Part shown: piece after piece, positions 1-7,163 of the stretch
Layout of the letters: each line of letters starts with the position of its first letter
How positions within the stretch are numbered: the stretch's first letter is position 1
DNA from: DATBLQ01 sp036555325
GTDB taxonomy: Bacteria; Pseudomonadota; Alphaproteobacteria; Rhizobiales; Aestuariivirgaceae
DNA: 18,155 nt
Assembly: GCA_036555325.1 (NCBI GenBank)
Contig: DATBLQ010000023.1
Span: forward strand, 1 to 18,155
Direction: 5' to 3'
Made by a program: the position numbers and the translations under genes
The notes under the pieces: model-generated
What the model saw: only the letters and a program-made list of their open reading frames with translations
Told to the model about the DNA's origin: nothing
Databases searched by the model: none

Positions 1-95
1 AGAGAAACCGCTAGTATGAACCTCCGCCTATTCACTACTAACTCCAAGCAATCTATCTCCGCAAAAACCGTTGAGCGCCATTCTCTCGCACCATC

Positions 96-137
96 TGTGC
101 ATAAGCTATGGAAAACCGGTGCGCCGACTGTGGAAAG
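96..137. other. DnaA-box-like 9-mers in an unrecognised open frame
   Basis: The minus strand at 96-104 reads TTATGCACA, a perfect match to the DnaA-box consensus TTATNCACA. Two weaker 9-mers with the same orientation follow: 107-115 (TTTTCCATA) and 129-137 (CTTTCCACA), each 7 of 9. The frame running from the left edge to a stop at 205-207 on the plus strand is open (68 codons in view, first ATG at 16), but its product is not recognisable and no ribosome binding site precedes the ATG. Three boxes do not make an origin, and no AT-rich unwinding tract is seen. Otherwise 1-208 holds nothing I recognise. Confidence 0.25.
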
Positions 138-213
138 CAATGCACAGCACAAACATCGCTACCCGTCCGCCGCGACCTGGGACGAGGTCGCTGTCTCTGA
201 CCTCTGAGGGAAG

Positions 214-400
214 GGGCATCGCCGGACCGCCTCGCTAGGCGCGATCCGGGCATCTCTTGTGACCGCCCCGAGAAAAAGATGGCCGGATCAAGTCCGGCCA
301 TGACGTCTTGAGAGTAGGGGAGAGGGTGGCATCGCCACGCATCCCTCCCCCTTGTGGGAAGGGACGCCGGCGCGGGAGCGACGGCAAAGTGGGGTTCGAG
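214..400 (+). repeat. dispersed composite hairpin repeat, copy A
   Basis: This is the first of four copies in the window, all in the same orientation. The unit contains: an outer hairpin, degenerate here, around the CCGGA/TCCGG arms near 222-250; an asymmetric linker with CCGCCCCGAGAAAAAG (263-278); a perfect stem-loop at 279-301 (ATGGCCGGA, loop TCAAG, TCCGGCCAT); and a C-rich/G-rich hairpin near 342-363 followed by a GCCGGCGCG-type tail. The tail ends at the stop codon of the phosphatase gene (403), so the repeat lies 3' of that gene and could act as its transcript end, although it has no T-tract. Confidence 0.85.
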
Positions 401-402
401 CT

Positions 403-1218
403 CTACCCGCGCCGGCCTTCGTCCTCGGCGGCCGAGCTCAATCGCTTCTGCACCTCCGCGAAGAGGAAATCGTTTGAGGCAAGCACGTTGCCGGTCGCCA
501 TGGGGTCCGGCTTGCCGTCGAGATCGACGACGCGGCCGCCCGCCTCGCGCACCAGAAGCATGCCGGCCGCCACGTCCCACGCGTTGAGCCCACGCTCCCA
601 GAACGCATCGAAACGCCCCGCGGCGACATAGGCGAGATCGAGACAGGCCGAACCCGTGCGCCGAAAACCGCCCACGCGGCCCTGCACGGCGGCGAGCTCG
701 CGGTTGAAGACGTGGAAATTGTCGGCCGTATCGTGGGGCAGGCCGCAGCTGATGAGCGCATCCTTGAGGTCGCGCCGCGCCGAAACGCGCAAGCGGCGCC
801 GTTCGTTCAACATGCCGCCGCGCCCGCGCTCGGCGGTATAAAGCTCGTCGATGATCGGATTGTAGATGAGCCCGGCGACGATTTCGCCCTTGCGCTCGAG
901 CGCGATGGAGATGGCGATGAGGGGAAGACCGTGGATGAAGTTGGTGGTGCCGTCGATGGGGTCGATGATCCAGCGGTTGTCTTTGTCCTGCCCCTCGTGG
1001 GCGCCGCCTTCCTCACCGAGGAAACCATAGGAAGGCCGCGCCTTCGACAATTCGGCGCGCAGAATTTTCTCGGTGCGCTGGTCCGCATTGGTGACGAAAT
1101 CGCCAGGGCCCTTGCGCGACACCTGCAGGTTCTCGATCTCGCCGAAATCGCGCTGCACCCCGCGCGCCGCCTTGCGGGCAGCGTTGATCATCACGGTCAT
1201 GAGCGCAGAGGAGGCCAT
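403..1218 (-). CDS. suhB: inositol monophosphatase family protein (SuhB-like)
   Basis: The 271-residue product has the full FIG/IMPase superfamily signature: GEE at 68-70, WIIDPIDGTTNF at 83-94 and the C-terminal LNAWDVAAG at 211-219. The predicted Mg2+ ligands E69, D86, D89 and D215 are all present. The family hydrolyses inositol-1-phosphate and related sugar or nucleotide phosphates in the cytosol; SuhB also takes part in rRNA antitermination in enterobacteria. The N-terminus (MASSALMTVMINAARKA) aligns with the usual alphaproteobacterial SuhB start, and an AGGA lies 5 nt before the ATG, which supports this start. Length is normal. The gene stands alone, flanked on both sides by copies A and B of the dispersed repeat. 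The exact substrate cannot be read from sequence; a close IMPase paralogue such as histidinol-phosphatase HisN is possible. Confidence 0.9.
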   Translation of the reverse strand: MASSALMTVMINAARKAARGVQRDFGEIENLQVSRKGPGDFVTNADQRTEKILRAELSKARPSYGFLGEEGGAHEGQDKDNRWIIDPIDGTTNFIHGLPLIAISIALERKGEIVAGLIYNPIIDELYTAERGRGGMLNERRRLRVSARRDLKDALISCGLPHDTADNFHVFNRELAAVQGRVGGFRRTGSACLDLAYVAAGRFDAFWERGLNAWDVAAGMLLVREAGGRVVDLDGKPDPMATGNVLASNDFLFAEVQKRLSSAAEDEGRRG

Positions 1219-1347
1219 CGGATCCTAAAGGTTAAGGTTGCGAGCTTGGCCCCGCATCTCCGACAAACCGCCTCGCCAGGTCAAGTGATTAGATTGAGAA
1301 ATGGGGGAGGGTGCGCATAACCTCTCCGGTCCGCTCCACAAACTCGT

Positions 1348-1500
1348 CATGCCCGGACCACCGCGAGGAGCGGCGCGATCCGGGCACCTCTCGCACCGCC
1401 TGAGAAAGAGATGGCCGGATCAAGTCCGGCCATGATGCCTGAGAGGAGGGGAGAGGGAAGCCACCGCGCAAGTCCCTTCTCCCCTGGCTCGTGGGAGAGG
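1348..1500 (+). repeat. dispersed composite hairpin repeat, copy B (diverged)
   Basis: This copy has the same order as copy A: TGCCCGGA (1350-1357) with its complement TCCGGGCA (1379-1386), then the linker with ACCGCCTGAGAAAGAG, then the perfect ATGGCCGGA-TCAAG-TCCGGCCAT stem-loop (1411-1433). The 3' part differs from copies A, C and D: it has CCCTTCTCCCC...GTGGGAGAGG (1474-1500), resembling the hairpin at 17372-17394. It is the most diverged copy and may be a chimera of two repeat families. With the integrase remnant it fills the 465-bp gap between the phosphatase and cyclase genes. Confidence 0.75.
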
Positions 1501-1502
1501 AT

Positions 1503-1613
1503 GTGGTCTATTGGGGTGATGCTCTTGCCGGTTTTGGCCTCAAGGTCACGCCGAAGGGTCGCAAGGTGTTTTTCGTTCTGTACCCCCAGTCCAAATATGC
1601 CCGGCTCTTCTGA
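1503..1613 (+). pseudogene. remnant of an integrase arm-type DNA-binding domain
   Basis: Reading from 1503 in frame to the TGA at 1611-1613 gives a peptide with the core ALAGFGLKVTPKGRKVFFVL (1521-1580). This matches the N-terminal arm-type DNA-binding domain (DUF4102) of phage- and island-type tyrosine recombinases, whose consensus runs 'lpGfglRVtpsGkKsfvlrYr'. Only this first strand-rich segment remains: no start codon with a ribosome binding site, no core-binding domain and no catalytic R-H-R-Y domain follow. I call it an integrase scrap left by deletion or by recombination at repeat copy B, which abuts it. The match is short and judged by eye. Confidence 0.5.
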
Positions 1614-1683
1614 CTTACCCGGACTCGCTATTACCTCAGTTCAAGCCTAAGATTTGCCTCGTAATTTGCTAAGGCAGCTCGCC

Positions 1684-3423
1684 ATGGAACGCCGCCTAGC
1701 CGCTATACTTGCCGCTGACGTTGTCGGCTTCAGCCGGATGATGGAGAGCGATGAGGCCGGCACCCTTGCCCTGCTTAAGACGCGCCGCAAGGAAGTTCTC
1801 GAACCACTCGTTGCCAGACACCGGGGCCGAATTTTCAAGGTTACCGGCGACGGAGTGCTGATCGAATTCGCCAGCGCCGTCAACGCGGTGCAGTGTGCAA
1901 TCGATCTACAGCAGGCTATGTCGGCTGCAAATGTTGATCAGTCCGAGGATCGCCATGTCGTGCTCCGCATTGGCGTCAATCTGGGGGATGTCATCGTCGA
2001 AGGCAGCGACCTTTACGGCGAGGGCATAAACATTGCGGCTCGTCTTGAGAGCATTGCAGAACCAGGCGGGATCACAGTCTCTGGTAGCGCCTTCGATCAA
2101 GTCAAGAACAAGATCGATGTTGTCCTGGAAGATCTTGGACCGCAAAACATGAAGAATATTGCCGAGGCTGTACGAGTCTATCGTGTGACCGAAACGCCGC
2201 GCGTCTTCGTGGCGGCGCCTCCAGCTCAAAGCGGCAAGCCGTCGATCGCGGTACTGCCCTTTGCCAACCTAAGCGACGATCCTGAACAGGAGTATTTCGC
2301 TGATGGAATGGTCGAAGATATCATTACCGCTCTCTCGCATTTCAAGGAATTGTTCGTCATCGCCCGCAACTCGAGTTTCGTCTACAAGGGGCGCAGCGTC
2401 GATATCAGCCAAATAGCGAAGGAGCTTGGCGTCCGCTACGTTCTTGAGGGCAGCGTACGCAAGTCGGGAAACCGTGTGCGCATCACTGGCCAACTCATTG
2501 ATGCTGCCACGCAGGCACACCTTTGGGCCGACCGATTCGACGGCACACAAGAAGATATCTTCGATCTGCAGGATAAGCTCACTGAAAAAGTTGTTGGAAT
2601 TGTAGAACCACAGATCCGCAAGGCCGAGATGGGACGCTCACGGCGTAAACGGCCCTGGAACCTTGATGCGTATGATCTCTATCTGCGTGCACTACCTCAT
2701 CTCTACTCAATGCAGGCGAACGACAATAGTCAGGCGCTTGAGTTCCTGACCCAGGCTATCAGGCTCGATCCTAACTTCGCTCCCGCCTTGGCTTTTGCCG
2801 CATGGTGTTATGAGCAACGCCTCACGCGAAGCTGGAACACTGTGTGCGCCGACGATCTCAACAATGCCCTGAGACTTGCTCGTGCCGCTCTTGCAACGGG
2901 AAGCGATAATGCCAATGCCGTTGGGATGGCAGGCTTTGTGCTTCTGATGATCGGGCATGAATACGAGGTGGGATTGTCTGCAATCCGCCGGGCCACTGAA
3001 CTTAACCCCAACAATGCGTTGATCCTGTCTCATGCTGGATTTGCATATTGCATGGCCGGAGATTTGCAGGAGGCCATTGCGTGCTTCCGCCGTGCTCGGC
3101 GCCTGAGCCCGGTTGACCCGGGTGCGTTCTTCTTTCTCACTGGCGAAGCGAAAGCGCTGCTGTTTTCCAGTCGATACACCGATGCGGTCGAACTCGCCCG
3201 TCGCTCGGCTGCCACTTACGATCGTTGGGATTCAACGTATTGGTACCTGGCCGCCGCATATGGGCATCTGGGCCAAACCGACGAGGCCAATAAGGCGATT
3301 GCGAAAATCCTGGCGCTGTCGCCGAGTGTGACAGTCTCCCGCATGCGCAAGCTTCCAATTAGAGACAAGAAACGACTTGATATCTTGCTCGATGGCCTGC
3401 GCAAGGCGGGATTGCCGGAGTGA
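1684..3423 (+). CDS. class III adenylate cyclase with TolB-like and TPR regions
   Basis: The 579-residue product starts MERRLAAILAADVVGFSRMM, the usual beginning of this rhizobial family. An in-frame TTG at 1654 also exists, but ATG 1684 has an AAGG about 9 nt upstream and is chosen. The catalytic domain (about 1-170) keeps every class III residue: metal-binding D12 and D56, adenine-specifying K52 and D109, and transition-state N116 and R120, with the spacings expected for an adenylate (not guanylate) cyclase. Residues about 186-312 form a TolB/FlgO-like domain (SIAVLPFANLSDD...FADGMVEDI) and about 325-550 form TPR-type helices. There is no transmembrane segment, so the enzyme is probably cytosolic, with the C-terminus sensing or scaffolding. 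It makes cAMP from ATP; the signal is unknown. It converges on the ATPase gene across 258 bp and sits next to the integrase remnant. Confidence 0.88.
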   Translation: MERRLAAILAADVVGFSRMMESDEAGTLALLKTRRKEVLEPLVARHRGRIFKVTGDGVLIEFASAVNAVQCAIDLQQAMSAANVDQSEDRHVVLRIGVNLGDVIVEGSDLYGEGINIAARLESIAEPGGITVSGSAFDQVKNKIDVVLEDLGPQNMKNIAEAVRVYRVTETPRVFVAAPPAQSGKPSIAVLPFANLSDDPEQEYFADGMVEDIITALSHFKELFVIARNSSFVYKGRSVDISQIAKELGVRYVLEGSVRKSGNRVRITGQLIDAATQAHLWADRFDGTQEDIFDLQDKLTEKVVGIVEPQIRKAEMGRSRRKRPWNLDAYDLYLRALPHLYSMQANDNSQALEFLTQAIRLDPNFAPALAFAAWCYEQRLTRSWNTVCADDLNNALRLARAALATGSDNANAVGMAGFVLLMIGHEYEVGLSAIRRATELNPNNALILSHAGFAYCMAGDLQEAIACFRRARRLSPVDPGAFFFLTGEAKALLFSSRYTDAVELARRSAATYDRWDSTYWYLAAAYGHLGQTDEANKAIAKILALSPSVTVSRMRKLPIRDKKRLDILLDGLRKAGLPE

Positions 3424-3436
3424 AATTCCGGGTGAA

Positions 3437-3508
3437 TGTCTGCTATTGGCATTTAGGCGACATCTCAACCGTTCACCGCGATGTCCGATGTTGAGGGATA
3501 AGCAGACA
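3437..3508. repeat. long-spaced inverted repeat after the cyclase gene
   Basis: TGTCTGCT (3437-3444) is the exact complement of AGCAGACA (3501-3508). The arms are 8 bp with 56 nt between them, in which GACATC and ATGTCCGATG give further partial pairing. It lies 14 bp past the cyclase stop. No T-tract follows, so it is not a standard terminator. It may be a degraded repeat element. The rest of 3424-3681 shows nothing recognisable. Confidence 0.3.
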
Positions 3509-3681
3509 CTTCGACCCAAACCGGCCATTTCTCTGACGGTGAATGGTCGCGGGCCACTGCCTGAGCAGGGCATTTCATTGGATTAAGTGAACTCGCCAAA
3601 CTGTGAAGCTCGGACAACTAAATCCGTGAAGAAGACGTGATTGCTCCCCTGCATCGACATGAAGCGCTTGCCGCTACGCGA

Positions 3682-6396
3682 TCACACGACTTCTCCAAAC
3701 CAGCCACGGCGAGCCATCCACTTCACCGCTTCGACCACCGGCACGATGGAAAAGGCCAACGCGATCGTTAGCATCCAGTCTTGAGCTGAGAAGCCGAAGG
3801 TCCCGAACGCCCGCTGAAAGAAGGGGACGTAGGTGATGACGATCAGTAGGAACAGTTCCCAGGCGACGGCCAGGTTCAGCCAGCGATTTGAGAACACGCC
3901 CTTGATGATCGACAGACGATCGGATCGGCAATTGTAGGCGTTGAAGAACTGGATCAGAACGAGCAACACGAAGGTCATGGCCATCACCTCCTCGAGCGGC
4001 CGCCCCGAACGGAGCAGCCAGACGAACAGTGTGATGTTTATGAGCGCGGACCACACACCAGCCGTGATCAGCATGACCACAACCGGCGGCGTGAACATGC
4101 CGATACGGGGATTTCGCGGTCGCCGCTTCATCAGGTCCGTTTCCGGCGGATCCACGGCCAGGGCCAGCGCTGGCAGACCGTCGGTCGCGAGATTGACGTA
4201 GAGAATCTGCACGGCGGTCAGCGGCATGGGCAATCCGGCGATGACAGCGCCGGCGAGCAGCACGATCTCGCCGACGTTACACGACAGCAGATACATCAAG
4301 TATTTCTTGATGTTCCCGAAAACGATCCGGCCCTCCTCGACGGCCGCGACGATGCTCGCGAAGTTGTCATCGAGCAGAGTCATGCCTGCCGCCTCTTTGC
4401 TGACATCGGTTCCGGCGATGCCCATTGCAATGCCGACATCGGCTTTCTTCAGGGCCGGCGCATCGTTGACACCGTCGCCGGTCATCGCCACAACCTGCCC
4501 GCGATTTTGCCATGCGCTCACGACGCGGAGCTTGTCGGCTGGCGAGACGCGCGCGTAGACCGCGATGTCGGTCACCATCCCGTTCAGAGCCTCGTCGGTC
4601 ATCGCTTCGAGATCGCGACCGGAGACGACCCGCGCGTCCTTGATGATCCCCAGCTCTTTGGCGATAGTGCTGGCGGTCAGCGGGTGATCGCCGGTGATCA
4701 TCACTGCCCGGATGCCTGCGGCCTCGCACGTCTGCACCGCGACCCGCGCTTCCTCGCGAGGCGGGTCCATCATCGCGACGAGCGCCAGAAGTGTCATGTC
4801 GCGTTCGGCATCCTCGAGCAACGCGCCGGTTTTCTTCGCGACTGCGAGGACGCGCAGGCCTTCGCCGGCCATACGCCGTTCGACGGCGAGAATCGCCTCG
4901 CGGCCCGAGTCGGTCAACGGACGTTCGCCGCCCGAGCGCAGCTCTCTGGTGCAGCTCGCCAGAATCTCGTCGGCGGCACCTTTCGAGTAAGCCACTGCGC
5001 CACCAGGATTCGTCGAATGCAGCGTGGTCATGCGGCGCCGCTCTGAAGCAAAGGGGATCTCCGCCGAGCGCGGCTCCTGTTCGTTCAGCGAGGCTGGACT
5101 CAACCCCACTTTGGTTGCCGCGACGACGAGCGCGCCTTCGGTTGGATCTCCCAGGACATGCCAGCGCCCATCGCGGGACACAAGCTGCGCGTCAGATGCG
5201 AGCACGCCGGCACGCAGCACCTCACGCAGACTCGACGGCGGCTCGATGGTCTGTCCGCCGTCGAGGACCTTGCCGACTGGCTCGTAGCCGACGCCGGTCA
5301 GCTCCAACAGGCGATCGTCGACGAACACCTGCCGGACGGTCATTTCGTTCCGCGTTAGCGTGCCCGTCTTGTCGGAGCAGATGACCGACGTGCTGCCCAG
5401 CGTTTCGACGATCGGCAGTCGCCGAACAAGGGAGTTGCGCTTGACCATCCGCCGCAGGCCGATCGCCAGAGAGATGGTCACGACGGCCGGAAGCGCCTCG
5501 GGAACCGCCGCCACCGCCAGCGCTATGCCAAAGAGGAACATGTCGATGACGGGGAGGCCGCGGGCAATCCCGACGACGACCACGACCGCGACCACCGAGA
5601 GTGCGGCCTTGCCGAGCGTGCCTCCGAGTCGATCCAGATTGATCTGCAGCGGAGTCCGGCTGGCTTCGACCGTCTCCACCATTTGCGCGATGCGGCCAAA
5701 CTCTGTCGACATCCCGGTCGCGATGACCACGGCCTGCCCGCGTCCACGGGCCACGAGCGTTCCCGCGTACGCCATGTTCCGTCGATCGCCGAGCGGCAAC
5801 TGGTGATCGTCCAGGCGGCTCTCGGTTTTCTCGACGGCCACTGATTCTCCGGTGAGGGCAGCCTCGTCGACGGCGAGGTTGATAGCCTGCAACACGCGCA
5901 CGTCCGCGGGAACACGATCGCCGGCGCGGAGCAGGATGACGTCGCCCGGCACCAGCTCGCGAGCCGGCACGGCGGTTTCCAGCGCTTCACGAAGCACGTG
6001 TGCCAGCGGCGCCGCCATCTTCTTCAGCGCTTCGAGTGCCCGGCCCGCCCGATGTTCTTGAATGAACCCGAGCAGCACCGCAAATAGGACGATGACCGTA
6101 ATGACGATGGCTTCGAGAGTGTGACCAAGGAATCCCGATATCGCAGTGGCGGCGAGAAGGATCAGGATGAGTACGTTCTCGAACTGTGCCGCGAAGGTGC
6201 GCCATGCCGACGTGTGCGTCGTCGAATGCAGCTCGTTCGGCCCGTACGTTGAGAGTCGCTGCGCCGCCTCAGCGCTGGAAAGACCAGCCGGCGTCGTCGC
6301 CAGCCGCGTGAGTACTTCCTCGACCGGCGAGGTGTGCCACGTGGGAACCTCTGAGCCGCTCGTCAGCACTCCGTCACCCAGCAACCTCTGAGTCAT
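3682..6396 (-). CDS. P2A-type (SERCA/PMR1-like) cation-transporting ATPase
   Basis: The 904-residue product is a full-length P-type ATPase of the inner membrane. In order: a cation-ATPase N-terminal domain (about 20-56), the first membrane hairpin (about 72-110), the actuator domain with TGES (182-185), M4 with VPEALP (298-303), the phosphorylation motif DKTGTLT (aspartate D342), nucleotide-binding KGA (472-474), the hinge TGDGVNDAPALK (639-650) and six C-terminal helices. Ca2+-site residues of SERCA are matched: E300 in M4, N707 and E710 in M5 (SCNVGE), and N735, T738 and D739 in M6 (VNLATDG). Heavy-metal (CxxC, CPx) and Na+/K+ signatures are absent. ATP-driven export of Ca2+ or possibly Mn2+ is therefore the best reading. 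AAGGGGG precedes the ATG by 5 nt. It is transcribed away from the small membrane ORF at 6684. Confidence 0.92.
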   Translation of the reverse strand: MTQRLLGDGVLTSGSEVPTWHTSPVEEVLTRLATTPAGLSSAEAAQRLSTYGPNELHSTTHTSAWRTFAAQFENVLILILLAATAISGFLGHTLEAIVITVIVLFAVLLGFIQEHRAGRALEALKKMAAPLAHVLREALETAVPARELVPGDVILLRAGDRVPADVRVLQAINLAVDEAALTGESVAVEKTESRLDDHQLPLGDRRNMAYAGTLVARGRGQAVVIATGMSTEFGRIAQMVETVEASRTPLQINLDRLGGTLGKAALSVVAVVVVVGIARGLPVIDMFLFGIALAVAAVPEALPAVVTISLAIGLRRMVKRNSLVRRLPIVETLGSTSVICSDKTGTLTRNEMTVRQVFVDDRLLELTGVGYEPVGKVLDGGQTIEPPSSLREVLRAGVLASDAQLVSRDGRWHVLGDPTEGALVVAATKVGLSPASLNEQEPRSAEIPFASERRRMTTLHSTNPGGAVAYSKGAADEILASCTRELRSGGERPLTDSGREAILAVERRMAGEGLRVLAVAKKTGALLEDAERDMTLLALVAMMDPPREEARVAVQTCEAAGIRAVMITGDHPLTASTIAKELGIIKDARVVSGRDLEAMTDEALNGMVTDIAVYARVSPADKLRVVSAWQNRGQVVAMTGDGVNDAPALKKADVGIAMGIAGTDVSKEAAGMTLLDDNFASIVAAVEEGRIVFGNIKKYLMYLLSCNVGEIVLLAGAVIAGLPMPLTAVQILYVNLATDGLPALALAVDPPETDLMKRRPRNPRIGMFTPPVVVMLITAGVWSALINITLFVWLLRSGRPLEEVMAMTFVLLVLIQFFNAYNCRSDRLSIIKGVFSNRWLNLAVAWELFLLIVITYVPFFQRAFGTFGFSAQDWMLTIALAFSIVPVVEAVKWMARRGWFGEVV

Positions 6397-6683
6397 GCCG
6401 CCCCCTTGCCAGTTTCGTCATATGTCCAGAACAAGCAAGCCCTTTATATACCGTCGCGTCAGTGAAACGAATCCTCGGTGATCACTAGACGGTGCCAGGC
6501 TCTGGCCTGAAGATCCGAGGCGGACTAGTATCTTGCAGCGCCGCGACGAGAGCTGTCCCGGAGAAAGGCTAAAGTCGGCATCTGGAGTCGCCATGCACGG
6601 TCGCAAACCCCTGTTGCCGTGCTGCCAGTCGGTCGTGGGCTGATGCTCGAGGTCATCCGCTATCAACACAGAGGGGGCATGAC

Positions 6684-6779
6684 ATGGCCAAACGTGACTA
6701 CGGCAGCCTGATGGTGCCGGCGTTGGCCATCCTGTTCTGGCTCGTGGTGCTCGTCGCCATCGTGATGAACTGGCATTAA
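6684..6779 (+). CDS. 31-residue single-span membrane protein
   Basis: The frame runs from ATG 6684 to TAA 6777-6779 and encodes MAKRDYGSLM..., then a hydrophobic stretch of about 20 residues (V11-M28) rich in L, V, A and I, ending NWH. The short basic N-terminus (K3, R4) before one membrane helix predicts N-in/C-out insertion. A G-rich Shine-Dalgarno-like run (GAGGGGG, 6671-6677) sits 6 nt before the ATG, which is the main reason to believe it is translated. An earlier ATG at 6679 is in another frame. I do not recognise a family. It lies in the 767-bp gap between the divergent ATPase gene and the transporter operon. Single-span micropeptides are known to regulate SERCA pumps in animals and bacterial transporters such as AcrB (by AcrZ); a similar role beside this pump is only a guess. 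Confidence 0.5.
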   Translation: MAKRDYGSLMVPALAILFWLVVLVAIVMNWH

Positions 6780-7004
6780 ATGGTTGGCGACCATATTTCT
6801 CCGGGCGGCTGAACTTTTTCAGGAATAGGAGAGCACGCTGGGACGCCAAATCGATTTTAATCTGGAACTAAGCTCCGCTCTAGCTTGCGAATTGCACTCT
6901 TCCATCACTTCGTAGCTCCAGGAGCAGTGTCGATGGATGGCCGCCGCGTATTATTCTTTAGCAAGATGAATGTCGAAGGCAAAAGGAACGAGTCCAGCCA
7001 GGCG

Positions 7005-7032
7005 TTGTATTCTCGTGCATGTACAGTATGAT
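7005..7032 (+). promoter_or_regulatory. candidate sigma-70 promoter for the tctCBA operon
   Basis: TTGTAT (7005-7010, 3 of 6 to the -35 consensus) and TATGAT (7027-7032, 5 of 6 to the -10) are separated by 16 nt. Transcription would begin near 7039 and give a leader of about 125 nt that contains the mini-ORF at 7079 and the tandem hairpins at 7093-7148. No other promoter-like pair as good was seen in 6780-7163. The rest of 6780-7004 holds nothing recognisable. Confidence 0.35.
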
Positions 7033-7078
7033 AGGTATCAGCCCGCAATTTCGCAGTTTCAGTTTTCAAGCGGGTCGA

Positions 7079-7120
7079 ATGAAAAAACCAGAGACGGCTG
7101 ATTTACAGCCCGTGAACTAA
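7079..7120 (+). other. 13-codon mini-ORF in the operon leader
   Basis: ATG at 7079 opens a frame of 13 codons (MKKPETADLQPVN) that ends with TAA at 7118-7120, exactly the last base of the first copy of the 28-bp repeat. The second repeat copy is out of frame with it (28 is not a multiple of 3). Upstream there is only a weak AAGCGGG, so translation is uncertain. It could be a leader peptide or the tail of a lost gene whose 3' end was duplicated. Confidence 0.25.
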
Positions 7121-7148
7121 GACGGCTGATTTACAGCCCGTGAACTAA
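7093..7148 (+). repeat. perfect 28-bp tandem repeat, each copy with a hairpin
   Basis: Two identical 28-bp units (7093-7120 and 7121-7148) follow each other with no spacer. Each contains GGCTG-ATTTA-CAGCC, a 5-bp stem with a 5-nt loop; adding AC before and GT after with one bulged C gives a near-palindrome of about 20 bp. The array ends 2 nt before the strong AGGGAGGT ribosome binding site (7151-7158) of tctC. It could be a double operator or an RNA structure acting on tctC translation. Two units without spacers rule out a CRISPR array. Confidence 0.85.
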
Positions 7149-7163
7149 CAAGGGAGGTAACGC

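Noticed and set aside
53..580. 175-residue minus-strand frame through repeat copy A
   Set aside because: It runs through the repeat (MAGLDPAIFF peptide) and overlaps the phosphatase gene in another frame; the same peptide appears at 17174-17521 for the same reason.
1654..1683. TTG start 10 codons upstream of the cyclase ATG
   Set aside because: It has no ribosome binding site and the family begins at MERRLAAIL; ATG 1684 is better placed.
6684..6779. KdpF or a cytochrome oxidase small subunit
   Set aside because: Size and single helix are similar, but no kdp or oxidase genes are near and no sequence match is apparent.
6933..7031. 32-codon frame with AGGAG upstream
   Set aside because: It ends inside the candidate -10 box of the tctC promoter, has no recognisable features and a composition like non-coding DNA.
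7093..7148. CRISPR array
   Set aside because: Only two units and no spacers; it is a simple tandem duplication.
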